From assembly GCA_030704615.1 (NCBI GenBank), contig CM060731.1, positions 65,700,756-65,764,755 on the forward strand: a DNA stretch of 64,000 bases, read 5' to 3'. Positions within the stretch are counted from its first letter, which is position 1; the number at the start of each line of letters is the position of its first letter. This document shows, piece after piece, positions 1-11,750 of this stretch. Source of the DNA: Takakia lepidozioides. Taxonomy: Eukaryota > Streptophyta > Takakiopsida > Takakiales > Takakiaceae. Made by a program: the position numbers and the translations under genes. The notes under the pieces were generated by a model. It worked only from the letters and a program-made list of their open reading frames with translations. It had not been told where the DNA came from and did not search any database.

Positions 1-3000
1 ATCGCATGTGACAACAAGCTTGGTCCACACACTATTCCGAATTCAGAGGATTGGTCTGATGAAGCTGGATGATTTTCGGACAGTACTCCCACCCAATATA
101 ATCAAGAAGTGCGAAACAGGAAGAGCTGCAGGCACTTGGTATTCTTTGACACGAGAGGCGTTTCTGGAGTACATGTATGCGGTAAGCCCGAGTCTGTACT
201 CAGTTTACTTTTCGAATACATGTTTGTAGTCCCTTCGGTGCTAATCACTACTTGAATCAATGCAGCAAGAACTGGCAGAGGCAGCTGAGAAGGGAAAATC
301 CGAATATTACCGCACTACACCAGAGGAACTAAGGACATCAAAGGGTGTGGAAGCTGCAATAAAGAAGGAGTTTGAAATGCGAAGAACCAAATTGATGTCC
401 GCCTTCGGAAAGCAGCTTAGAATAGTAGATCCTGGACTTGGTTCTGAGTTCCTTCAGCAGATCAAAACACACTATGACAAGCATGTGCATCCGGAGATGC
501 AGCAGGAGAAATTGCACCGGCTGGCCATATCGATGGTCGACCCACAAACAAAAATAAGGTGGCTGGAGATATGGAACTCAGATCAAACAGTAAAGGACTT
601 GAATCAGTTCCCAAAGAGCACCATACAGCCTGACACAAAGGTGGAAGGAATCAGTGATTTGGTGTTTGATAACTGGCTCCACAAGGCTACATTTTGGAGT
701 CAGGTGTGTATTCAAATATGTCGTTTTCTTTTCTTCAAGTATGTGATGAGTATCTTATTTGCAATTCTGACAAATATACAATTTGCAGCTCGAAAAGCGC
801 GCCGTCATTGTGCTGGATCAGACTTTGAAGGACCTGAACATTTCGATTGTTTCCCCTCCCCAAATGTCATTGGAGGCATACATAAGGAAGTGGAGAGGTC
901 TCACCTGGAGATACTGTTTTTTCCGGGAGTTCTCCAAAGATGGTAACATTTTACGGTCCAACGACTTTGACAGTCAGGTTGGAGGAGAGTGGGCCATGAT
1001 GCGAGTTGTGTACAGGTGCAATGTCATACTGGAAACTCGGCTATTTTTTTGGGAAAAAATGTGGCTTCATAAGGATTGCAATCATAGATCCAGATTGAAT
1101 GTCGTTGACGACATTCACTTCTTTGTCTGAGTCATTCTTAAGCGAGTATATGAATTCATCTAAGGGTGTAATTATAGTGTCCCTGATTAGAATTGATAAT
1201 GTCCTTGAATGGCGTTGACGACATTCACATCCGGAGTTGTTGAGAGGTCCTCAGAGTTATGTAAATTTTTGTATGTCCATAGAGTTTATAATGAGGGTTC
1301 CTCACTTCATTTTGCTGAATGTCAATGCAGACATTCAGTTGTTCTGCATTGTTTTTGCCTCTTGCGAGGAATCTGGAGGCTTGATAAGCTGTGTTATGAG
1401 ACAAAATTGTTGATGACATTCACTTCTGTGTCTGTATTATTCACCAGCGACAATTTGAATTTACATGGATTGGGAGCTAAGTAATTGGTTCCTTGTTGGT
1501 ATTTTTGTGAATGGCGTTGACGTACAGTGTTGTTGTGAGGTCCTCAGTGATATGTTCGTTATGAATGTGCATTGAGTTTTCCGGGAGGGTTCCTTACTCG
1601 AGTTTATGATTTCCATCCTTTGATTTTGCTTCATTTGAGGAATAATTAGGCTTGATTAGGAGTGTATTCACAAATCCAAAGTGAATGTCGTTGACGACAT
1701 TCACTTCTATGTCTGTGTCATTCCAAAACGATAGTTTGCATTCACGTGGATTAGGGTGTATTTACAGTATCATTGAATGGAATGTTTTGAATGGCGTTGA
1801 CGACATTCACATCCGGAGCAGTCGTGTGGTCCTGAAAGGTCCTTGGAGCAATTCTCAGAGCCATTTTCATTCTATGTTTTTTCCATTCTGTTCTTCTTGC
1901 ATCTTACTCACTGAGCGCTTTGGTGGGTTGGGATTTATCTCCTATTTTTCAGGTACACGGAATATGTGCTTATGGAAGGAAATCACCTGAGCGGAATTCC
2001 AGACTATCTTGACATGTGGTCGGACCCTGCAAACGATCCAACCATGTATACTGCAGGGATATTGAAGGACTGGAGTCCTTCTCACTTCAGAGACTGTGGG
2101 TGGTACCTTGACTGCCCACCGGAGCACACGACCTTTCAAGAACAGCATATGAAATACTTGAACAATAACGCTGAGATGCTGGCGCCTCTGACTGACGAAG
2201 AGTACCAACGAAACATAGCAACATTGGCTGCCAAGGAGCCTGATGCTCAGGGAACGCCGCAGAAGGGAAAGAAGGCGGGCCGCAAACCAAAAGACAAGGT
2301 TGTTGATGTCATAGCCATCTCACCAGTAAAGCCAAAGGACAAAGACAAGTCCAAAGAGAAGGAAAAAGACAAGGGGAAGGAGAAAGAAAAGGAGATGGAG
2401 AGTGGGCAGGACTTTACTGCTGGAAGATATACCCGCACTGTTCAGTGCGTGTTCGATGCCAAGCCACACCCTTCCCGTTCTGATTCGGCAGGAGAGATGA
2501 AAATTGTTAATGAGGTTGGCTGTCGATGATGCAGAGTCGAAAGAGAGGATACACTGGGGTGCCTTCGCCTACCTGGGACAATATAATCTCATTCCTCAAT
2601 CTGGTGAGAATTCCAGTTTCTTTCTTTTTTCTCTGAAAGTTTCGTTGGCAGTATTTCAGTCTCGTTCTTTGAAAACATTCTTGCCATCGTTCTTATAAAA
2701 AACATGTCTGTTGCAGGTGAGCAGAGATCCCACCTTCGTGTGCAGTGTGCAGAAAACATATGCGGCCGACATTGTCATTCTCGATGTCCCGGATGGCCAG
2801 GCTGTGCCAGAAGTTCTTCCAAAGGGCAAGACGTCAGGCTGGAACAAATTCGAGGACAACTACTGGAGTTGGGTGTTCGGGTTCTGTAATAACTTCCTCT
2901 TTGATGCAGGGACACTTCTGCTTTTTCAGTCATGTGACAATGATAGTCGTCGGGCATTGGCATCATACCTCAAGTCTTTAGGGTTTGAAGTTTTGCGCAC

Positions 3001-4164
3001 ATGGAATTGTGTGAACAGCCTCTACCTTGTGAAAGGGGGTTTCCCTGGTCAGCTGGTATGCCATCTCCCTTCTGCTTGTGCTTTCATGATGAGTTTCAAT
3101 GTTCTCTGCAACTCCGCTCTAGTAGAATCTGTTATGATCGACACCGATCATCACCGATTCGTGATAAAAATGATTTTTTTGTGTCTGAGTTTTGAATAGC
3201 CGATGTACACACTTCCACTATAGATTGTGTTTACCACACTAACCTGCTATCTTCGGCAGACGAGGATGTTCGAGGCGATCTGCCTGCGCAGGATTCGCAC
3301 CTCCAAGACACCATCCTCCATCCGCAGCTTTGAGATTTCTAACCAGGGTTGTTTCGTCAACCCCCGTTATGAGCCCCATGTCGATGACATTTTGTACAAC
3401 TTCATGCAGTCCAGTCAGACTCTAAAGAGACCAGATGGCACTCCCTGGAGAGGTGCAAAGGAAAAGTCCCCAGCGTTCATGCAAATACTGCTGGAGTCAT
3501 GCAGCCACCACTCTGCACGGGTGGTCGATCTTTCTGTGTCCACATGTTCGTTCTTTCCCTTCCGAATTGGTTTTCTTTCAACAGTTTCATCTGCTTAAAT
3601 CCCCCCCACCAAACTGTTCATGTCCTCCTGTGTGGTGCAGGAGCAACTTACCATGCATGCAAGGCAGGTGGAAGAAGCCTTTTTGGCATGGAGGGTGATT
3701 CTGACCTCTACAACACAGTGCTCCTCCCCCTTTTGTCTGGCTCCACTTCAGGCACACAGACTGATCGGATTCAAATTTGAAATGATGACGATCCCGAAGA
3801 TAAGCAGGTCGACAACGACTTTTCATGTGAGTAAGTGCTAAACCCTCTTTGGGAGCCATACTCAATTTCTCAATAACATCAAAGTTACAGTAATAACTTT
3901 TTCAGGCTGTCTTTCAGGACAGGCAGCGGTGGATCTTCAGGAGATACAGTCATTTCTGGCGAGTCTGTTTTCGACAGCCCCTTTTCCAATTTTCTGCTTC
4001 CTGTTTATGCCGAAGCAATGGCACTTCACGCGGCCGAGTCCCTATCCCCTGACTTTTTACTGCCCAGCCGTAGGTGTATCCAGCGTGGATCCGGTGTTCT
4101 AAAATACTTAGACTTAGATGCAGAGGAAGCGGGGATACATTGTACTGACTCTGAGTCAGACTGA
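1..4164 (+). pseudogene. Repeat-family gene, copy A: beta-class amino-methyltransferase-like protein, 5' end outside window
   Basis: Exons read by eye: <2-181, 266-703, 789-1015, 1953-2603, 2717-3055, 3260-~3535, ~3642-3823 and ~3906-4164, mostly with GT-AG borders in matching phase. The middle holds a Lys-rich linker with an AT-hook-like GRKPKDK (about 2278-2400). The C-terminal half follows the order of permuted N4/N6 amino-methyltransferases: DIVILDVPDG where the family has DPPY (motif IV), a GTLLLFQS strand, FEAICLRRI, then NPRYEP and VVDLSVST...GATYHACKAGGRSLFGMEGD (motif X and SAM-binding motif I with its acidic turn). Motif IV lacks the catalytic DPPY, so activity is doubtful. Compared with the copy at 35.8-37.6 kb, one G is missing at 2513-2516, which shifts the frame. 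The donor near 3535 is unclear and a TGA lies at 3778-3780. The final exon encodes a Ser/Asp-rich tail ending in DSESD. Fold assignment is by motif only; the biological role is unknown, and the repetition suggests a transposon-borne gene. Confidence 0.6.
1096..1810. repeat. Recurrent palindrome in the long intron of copy A
   Basis: The 0.9-kb intron repeats a near-perfect palindrome with arms GTGAATGTCGT and ACGACATTCAC around a central TG. It is seen at 1096-1118, as GGCGTTGACGACATTC variants near 1206-1228 and 1790-1810, perfectly at 1681-1704, and in eroded form near 1410 and 1507-1523. The same units recur in the copy at 35.8-36.5 kb, and related forms in the copy at 29.1-29.5 kb. Confidence 0.75.
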
Positions 4165-4690
4165 ACTATATTCTTTTAATATTCATTTTCATACTATCTG
4201 GAAAACGTTGAATCCCCTTCCTCCACCGTAGTTGTTCCTTTAGAACAAATAATAATCACAGAATCAACTTTAATTTAAATTGCAATATGTATGAATCCAT
4301 CTCACAAACCTCCCTGACTCTCTCATATCCATTGTGCATTCATCTACAGTGTATTCATGCGTGCTCCATTCATGAATGTTTTCCTTTGTTCAACATCCAT
4401 TGTACATTCATCCTCTGTACTCTTTAATCCACCCCACAAACCTTCCACACTCATTTCATATACGTTGTGCATTCGTCAAAAGTTTTGGTCATGCATCTTC
4501 CTGTCATGAATTTTTGTCATTGCTCAACATCCATTATACATTCATCCATTTTACTCTTATCCATCCCTCATCATCCATCTACATTCATTTTTCACACTCA
4601 TCCATCTGTTTATCATCCAATTGAACATTCATCCATCATTTATTCAATGACTTTTATTATGTCGTCCAGCTTGTTTCCGCGGTAAAGGGT
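4165..4690. other. Gene-free AT-rich stretch with degenerate CATTCATCC-type repeats
   Basis: No coding signal is seen. From about 4300 to 4660 short words such as CATCCATTGTACATTCATCC recur in degenerate form, at least four times, followed by looser ATCCATC tracts. Confidence 0.6.
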
Positions 4691-6399
4691 GTCAATCCGC
4701 GGGAATACACTCCACTTCTTTCTGGGCGCGTGGTGACGCGGCCTTCACGTGTGATGACATGGAGTGAGCCCCGTGACGTGGCATTGGCGCAATGTGACGT
4801 GGCGTGAGCGCAATTGCGCTCACGCGCTCACGTGACCAGGCTCACGCCGAGGCATCCCTGGGCTGAAATGGAGAAGTACCATTTGTGTGGGACTGATGAA
4901 GAGCCGCACACGTGCGCTAGTGTCGCGCAAGCCCTCTGATGCGCGCAAAAAGACGACCGCAAGCTGGGCATGGTACGGTCTGATGGGAGAGGCGCATGCT
5001 GTCGGGGTAAGAGTGATGGGGTCGGCAATGCAGGCTGCACAACTGGAGAAGAAGTGACTGGCATGGGACGTCTAACCCTACCTGAGAGGCGCAGTGGGGG
5101 AGGGCTCAACAGACACTGTGGGAGTTCTTCGGTCGGTGGGGCGCCAATGGAAGAACCTGGAATCAGCGGTGGAGAAGACCGTTGTGAAGAGGACGACTCT
5201 TCTTGAACTTGGTGTCTGGAGCTTGGACTCTGGTGCGCATCAGGAACATGTGAGCTAGGGGTAGGGGTACATTGGCGTTGGGGTCTTCCAAGAGGAGCAG
5301 GTCTTCTAGCAGGAGCAGTTTGCGGCTGTGTTCAGCACCTCTCGTTGCTCTGGGGAGCGAACTGTCAGGGATGTGGAGTAGGCAGTAAAGGGGTTGTGGT
5401 GAGGGCTGGAGCTGGTTGCCTGTACGACGTCGGGGCTGAACAAGCTGGGGGACGAGCCGATCGAGGCCGCCTGACCGGCGTGGGGCCCACTGTTGCACAA
5501 CGTCCGCTTGCTCGCTTAGCGCTGCTACCGCTGTCGCTACTGCCAACACCTCCACTAACTTGGTGGCGCTGCAGGCCTTGCCGAGGTCTGGCGGCGACGC
5601 CGCTCATCGTACTTTTCACTTCCTTCTCTTTGTCTCTCTCGCCCTCTAGATACGATCGCACACCCGAAAAGCCAAAGGACAGCCTTCACGGCGTTGGCGC
5701 TCTCTTTCGCGCTCAGTGGAAAAGCACAGTGGAATTCACTTTCTAAAGGTCTCGTTGCTTCCCTACTGCCACAAAATATGGACGGAGTGGAAATTCCATC
5801 CGGGACATAAACTGGCGACGCCATAAGAATCAAAAGTCAAAGGTCCAAACTCACTTGAAATTCGAACCGCTCTACAGGACCACCATAGATACATCAGACG
5901 AGAACTTAGGGAACTTCACGTGAGGCAGTCATGGAAACCAGCCAACTCTTACAGCAAAACTCCAGTTCTAACGAGAGAGAGAGAGGAGAGGTAGACTTTG
6001 TCTCTGACTGTTGCGATTTACCGACGTGAAGATTCCAGATCAAGAAGTGTGGCAAATTGTATCAGTGACCACTTGCTGAGACCAAGCAAGAAAGATTAGC
6101 ATTGTACTTCACGATTACAACCTCTCATTTTTTAACAAATGACTACTACCTAGCACACACAATAACCTCCTACCGCAATAAACAACCCATTTCATTCACT
6201 ATTTTCTTGACTCTAAGACAGCCCTCCCCTTAAAGAAAAGCCTGGTAGCAGCACTCTGCATGGGGAATACCCTCCTAATTCAATAAACCAGCCTCCCCCC
6301 TTAAAGGAAAGCCTACTAGCACTTTGCTACGAACTCAATGAACACCTTAGTTGACTCTCAGGCAACACCCCTTCATTGAATATTGGAATGTTCACATCA
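4690..6399. other. Gene-poor GC-rich stretch with a perfect palindrome
   Basis: Short words TGACGTGGCGTGAGCG and variants cluster at 4730-4845, including a perfect 24-bp palindrome at 4802-4825 with arms GCGTGAGCGCAA and TTGCGCTCACGC. The same word family occurs at 17.17-17.33, 19.42-19.51 and 38.44-38.55 kb, so it probably marks a mobile-element end. Downstream to about 5830 the DNA is GC-rich with open frames on both strands, none recognisable as a gene. From 5830 to 6399 nothing is seen. Confidence 0.5.
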
Positions 6400-6405
6400 A
6401 AAAAA
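6399..6405 (-). terminator. Pol III T-run terminator of tRNA-Phe
   Basis: Seven A on the plus strand, so seven T on the transcribed minus strand, about 15 nt after the tRNA 3' end. This is the usual RNA polymerase III stop. Confidence 0.7.
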
Positions 6406-6419
6406 CTATTAAGATACCG

Positions 6420-6492
6420 TGCGGCGAGCGTGGATCGAACACGCGATCTTCAGATCTTCAGTCTGACGCTTTCCCAACTGAGCTATCCCCGC
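6420..6492 (-). tRNA. tRNA-Phe (GAA)
   Basis: The reverse complement folds as a 73-nt tRNA starting GCGGGGATAGCTCAGTTGGG, with anticodon loop ACTGAAGA (GAA), T-loop GTTCGATCC and discriminator A. No CCA is encoded and there is no intron. It is very close to plant nuclear tRNA-Phe. From memory of that family, this copy differs at a few positions (GGGAAAGC in the D arm, TCGCCGC in the 3' acceptor strand), so slight decay is possible. A T-run follows at the right distance for Pol III transcription. Confidence 0.85.
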
Positions 6493-7179
6493 TATGTAGA
6501 CCTATATACTAACCGCTCTCTATATATTTACTTTATCAGCTAAATCTATAGACAGGAAAACATAATGGAGAATCGACGCTTTCCCCCCCTGAATTAGCTT
6601 TGCTTCCGTCGGCTCGACAGGAACATGAAGACGAGGAAACAGTGGAGAATTTGCGAGAGCCCAGCTGCTGCGAGATACCATCGTTCCTCGACAATTACTT
6701 TCTTCTCACTCGCTGTGGCCCGTACGCTATGCATCTGCTACACGGAAGCGGGATGGGTAGGCAATGTGAGAGCGGATGGATTGTAGGAAGGCGTGAGTTC
6801 AGAATTGGCAGAGCATGAAGCATCGTGGTTGCAAAGTTTTGCGGGCTTCTGTGCTGAATTGGCGGGGTGGCTTTTGAGACGCCGTCTCTTTGGAATATGC
6901 TCAGCTTGGGCATGCATATGAGGTAAGGGTGAGTGTGTATGTGCGTGTGTGCTTTTTCTGTATATAGGTTGTTGAAATTATGCACGGAGAGGAAGCATGA
7001 GCTGAAGAGTTTCCGTGTTTATTTGGGCCTTAATTGGGGCACAGAGAAAATTGTTGTAGGGATCACCAGTTGGATACATCGTCAGGAAGGACATTTGTAC
7101 TGTCTGCGTATCTGAAGTGGCACAGTGGTCATCCGATTGGCACGACTTCGTTGTGTCCAGTTTACCCCAGTGCTTCAGA

Positions 7180-7182
<3 letters not shown>

Positions 7183-7211
<29 letters not shown>
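7183..7211. repeat. (AG)n microsatellite
   Basis: Uninterrupted AG dinucleotide run of 29 bp, about 150 bp upstream of the lipase start codon, possibly within its 5' leader or promoter. Confidence 0.95.
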
Positions 7212-7214
<3 letters not shown>

Positions 7215-7361
7215 ATCCGGGATTCGAATTCTGGGATCAGTGATTGGGCCCCACTGTAAAAGGAGAGCTTGTGGGATCAGGTCTCAGTTATCCTTTGCCT
7301 CATCATATAATTTCTCTTGTGCCTGGTCGCCTTCTCATTGTGAGCGAGAACAGATTGGAGA

Positions 7362-10300
7362 ATGGAGGTGGCTGTGAGGAGGGTAGTCATGGTTGGGGCA
7401 GCAATAATCTTGCTTCTGCTCCTTGCTCCAGCCTCGTCAGCTGCTAACACAGATGCCGAGACAGGTTAATGACTCCTCTTCTCTGGGATTCCTGTCTCTT
7501 GCAAAAGCTGATGGGGATGATGATATCCTTAGTTGAAAAATTATCACAAACAAACTCTGCAACGTGTGGAGAGAGATACACCAATTTATGGAGGAGTTAG
7601 GCCATGAAAACTTGTCCCCTTGGTCCTAGTTGCACAGGTTGTGTCTGCTGGGCAGCTAGGAGCATTTCATAATAACCAGGGAGGCAGATTTCCATACTTG
7701 GGCCTGGTGACCTTGCAGTAAACCTAACAATCAGAGGCTGCCTTCACTGAAAACAGATGTCTTAAGTATGCTTTCACTCATAGGGCTTGGTTCTTCCACA
7801 GGGATCGGCTATGCTTCCAACATGATCTGTAGTAGGGGAACAAGAAAGTGAAATACATGTCCAATTTAGACAGTGGTATGGTTTGGAGGAAAACTGTCTG
7901 CAGCCCATAGTTATCACACATAGGTGATACAATGCACATTTGCCCAGCACTAATGTCCAGTAGGAAATGGTTTGACTCTGCAGAAGTGGAAGTGGTCACA
8001 AAGATGTCAAATGGCTGTCGGTATAATAGAACCATGGCTCTCATCTTGTGGAGTATGCATCGGCGGTAAGGGCCCCATTCCTGTTTTTTGTGCTATTGTT
8101 CCTTTCGACTAATTATGGAATCTTTTGATATGGTTTGTGTCTCCTGACAAAGTGGCAAATGTTTTGGATAGGTCTACATAGAAGATGAGCTTGCACTGCT
8201 CTCTTGGAGCTGCTCACGATGTGAAGATTTGACCAAGGTGGGCCTGTCGTGTGCAATTTGTGGTTCATTTTGTGGCCATGGTATTTTGTGGTTTGAACAT
8301 ATTTATTGTCAAACTTCGCAAGGCTTGGTGAGAAGGCGTGGACCGGAAAATCTTGGGATGCTGTGCTATTACCCAGTCCAGTGAACTTCGCTTATGAGTT
8401 ATGAGAAGGAGGGAAAGTTGGAAACTATGAAAGGGAGTATTGTGATTCTGTGTACACTGTGGGTGTATTTGTTTCTTCACTGGACCAAACGAATGAATTA
8501 CAATTTGCAAAAAGGAAAATCAGATTGTCAATGGACATGATATCATGATGGTCATACTCCGCTGCTGATTGAACTGTGTTTAAGAGCTTGTAAATGGATG
8601 GGCCTACTTGCACACATCAGGAGGTCTACTTACTTTCCACGGAGGGTTCATTGATGAATCTGGAGTTGGATCTGTGTTAATACATTATGGCAGGGATTCA
8701 AGATTCATACTCTTGTTGTGGATGTTCAACATTGCCTCCAGGTGTGCAACAGCATGCTTGAACTGCTACTCTTTGCTAATCCTCTCTTGCAGCGAGTTTT
8801 GCCTTTGGCTCATGGAGGAGAGATCAACTCGTTGGGAGGGGAAATTTCGCATGAATTGTTCTTCGGGTAGGAAAGTAACGCACTATAATTTTTATGCATA
8901 GGCTTGCTGGAACTTCATCTATGTGCATCGCAATTCAAATATTCCAACCAAGATAAATGTGAATAACGGAGCTGGAGTGCAAGCAGTACTGATATTATAC
9001 AACGTGTCTTTCGGAACATGGATGGGAAAGGAAGACAGACAGAAGCTTGGTGATTTAGATCAGGGGTCGGTCAATACCAAAAGATAATTACTGGTTAAAT
9101 GCAGGCCTTTGTTGGAGTGGCGGAGAATTTGAATGCAATTGTGATAGCATTTCGTGGCACCCAAGAAAGCAGGTATTCCCTTGATGATGGTGAATTTAGG
9201 AACAAAAGAGTTGCAAAACTACATTCAGTTGTTGTTAGTGGTTGATATGATCAGTTTTGTCTTCCCTCTGTCACAGGTTGATAGTTGTAGAGGAGGATTT
9301 CAAGGTGTGGCAGTTAGGTGTGTGTTCACAACTAAATATATGGCACTCGTTCTGTTCCTTCCCTCCTACTCCTTCCTCCCCTTTCCCCTCCTGAATCATG
9401 ATTTTTTTCACATTTTATTGTTAAGAGATGTTGTTAAACAGATGCTTGTCCAGTGGTATCCAGAAAGATCTGCATGCTTAGAAGAGAGTTGGCTAACGCG
9501 CAGATTACTGGTGGGGATATCTGGTAGTGTGCAGAATTGGGCTGAGGACTTGTACTTTAGACAGCTTGATCTCAATATATATCCGGGTGTCACTGATGCT
9601 ATGGAGGGCATTATTCACCTTCTCTCCTGCATGCCAGACAAGCTTTTAGGCATGATATCCAAACTACAGATTACTTTTTAATGTGTATGACTTGACATCT
9701 AGGACTGTACAGATTGAAGGTTTTGATTAGTCACCAAACACTGAGTCTCTAAACCCGAAATCCTGTCTCTGCCCAGCCAGATTGGACTTTAGGTACTCCC
9801 TATGAACGGGAATCACCGAGCATATGGGTGGCATGGAGCTAGCAAACGTACGGCGTGGCCCCAACCGCAGTCTTGTTTTCCATGACGACTTGCAATTCAT
9901 GATCTTGACTTGTGATCTATGTTGTGGCCAGGTACATCAAGGGTTCTATTCAGCATATCACAACACCACAGTTCGTGACAGCATACTCACTGCTGTTCAA
10001 GCTATACAACAGGAAAGGGATGGGCTCCACTTCTTGGTCACAGGCCACTCAATGGGAGGGGCTATGGCTTCCTTTTGTGCACTTGATCTCGCTGTACGTT
10101 TGGTCATCTCCCTCTCATCCCAGGCTTGCAAGGGCTCAAAACTTTCTTGTCATCAGACAATCAGTCAAGCTTGCTGAATTGTGAACTAGCTCCAAAATGA
10201 GAAGCAGGTCCCTTTGCTCAACACAAATACTTTTGCAGGCACAAAGGGTTTAAGCAAGTCCTGGCTCATAGAGATTTGACTGGGTCCTAACCTGTTGGTC

Positions 10301-11750
10301 TAAGCCAAATAACTGGTATCAGTAGTGATACTGGTCGAAGGAAGGGACAATACTCTCTGTCATCTTCTACTCCCTAAACAATAGTGCTTCCTTGCAGGCG
10401 AACTATGGTGTTCAAGACATTGAGATTATCACATTTGGGCAGCCACGAATTGGGAACTCTGTGTTTGCAGTATATTACAATGAGCTTGTCCCTCGGACTA
10501 TTCGAATGACACATGCCAACGATCTGGTGCCACATCTGCCTCCCTATTACACTCTGATAGGCCCACGTTCCTACCATCATTTTGCAACTGAGGTATGTGT
10601 GGTGGCGGTCAATCATTTCTGTATGTTCAGAGCTTATGCTAAATTTGGCAGAAGTGTGGACCTTTTTTAAAGAATGTTTTTCTAGGAACATGAATGTGTC
10701 TATTCAGTTGGAGAGTCTCAATCTTGTCATATATTGAGATGCTACTGGCTATATGCAATTTTGTTGCTGATGTTCTTTGTTCACACTTGGTAGGTTGGTT
10801 TGGTTTTTGCTTCAGGGGCTTTGTTTGTCAATAGTGCAATCAGTCTGTCCTTGCATGAGTACAGTTATGTATTCATACATATATTGTGTGCTTCATGTAT
10901 CATGTATTCGACTGACATATTCTAAATTTTGCTTGCTTGATGCACAGGGTGACATCCAGCTAATATTATCGGTTAGGTTAGAATGTTGAGTATACGTGAA
11001 TAGAGATTGATGCATCAAAGTTGATGCAGGTGTGGCTCTTCAAGATTGCTGTGGGTCGTCTGCAGTATGAGTTTGAGCGGGTTTGTGACAGTTCTGGAGG
11101 ACCCTACCTGTAGCAGGTCGGCTTTCTTTCATCTCTTCCACTTGGCATTCTATCTTCCTCTTTCTCTTTCCCTCTCAACACTCCCTTCTAGTCAGTCAAA
11201 ACCATGGGGTGTACCTCTACTGAAAGGTTGCTGAAAGAAAGAATGCAAACAATGTTCCATTTAGAGAACAGGAGCACTATCACTGACATTGAATTCATTA
11301 TGTGAACAATGGATTTTTGGAAGATTTCAGTCTGTTTCTACAGCTTCAAAAGACCATTTAATTCCTCTACTGGGGTTGGAGTGTTCCATCTGAGAAGGTT
11401 GCTTGGGCACACCTGTACAGACCATTGCGGGTTTTCCAGATGAAATTACTATTTTGTTACTCTGCGGACTACTATCTAGCTCAAGGGCTACCTGCAGAGT
11501 AACAGACGAGGGGTGGACGGCAGGGAATTAAGGGGAGAAGAGCAGGCATAGTGTGCTTATTTGTGGTTCTCACATTCATTTCGAGTCTTATGAATCCTGA
11601 TATTTATGTGCCTGTTGGCTATGGGAACGGTGCAGGTCAGTCAAAGGCAACAGCATTTCGGATCATCTCAACTACCTTGGTGTCTACCTTAGGACTGAAG
11701 ACAATATAATGGCCAAGACACTGAATTCTCAAAGGGAAATCTTTGCTTAA
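7362..11750 (+). CDS. Class 3 lipase-like protein, secreted (possible frameshift)
   Basis: Exons found: 7362-7464 (Met start, then hydrophobic GAAIILLLLLAPASSA signal peptide), 8030-8065 (LVEYASA), 8172-8237 (VYIEDELALLSWSCSRCEDLTK), 9105-9172 (AFVGVAENLNAIVIAFRGTQES), 9528-~9603 (VQNWAEDLYFRQLDLN), 9932-10093, 10398-10592, 11030-11116 and 11636-11750 (stop). The fold is the alpha/beta-hydrolase Lipase_3 family. TGHSMGGAMAS in 9932-10093 carries the nucleophile Ser, NDLVPHLPPYY in 10398-10592 the Asp, and SISDHLNYLGVYL in the last exon the His. The likely role is hydrolysis of acylglycerols or polar lipids outside the cell or in the secretory path. Oddities: exon 11030-11116 is 2 nt short for the phase of the last exon, so the conserved EDPTCSR is read out of frame; the donor after codon ATG near 9603 reads GA instead of GT. 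One or two small exons (phase gap after 7464; 8238-9104) were not found. Family is sure, function of this copy is not. Confidence 0.75.

Noticed and set aside
1096-1810. CRISPR-like array because of repeated palindromes
   Set aside because: Spacing is irregular, the repeats are degenerate, the setting is a eukaryotic intron, and no cas genes are present.
5163-5833. Minus-strand frames with LLLLEDLLLLEDP as a gag-like or secreted protein
   Set aside because: Low-complexity leucine repeats and no link to any recognised pol or protease sequence nearby.
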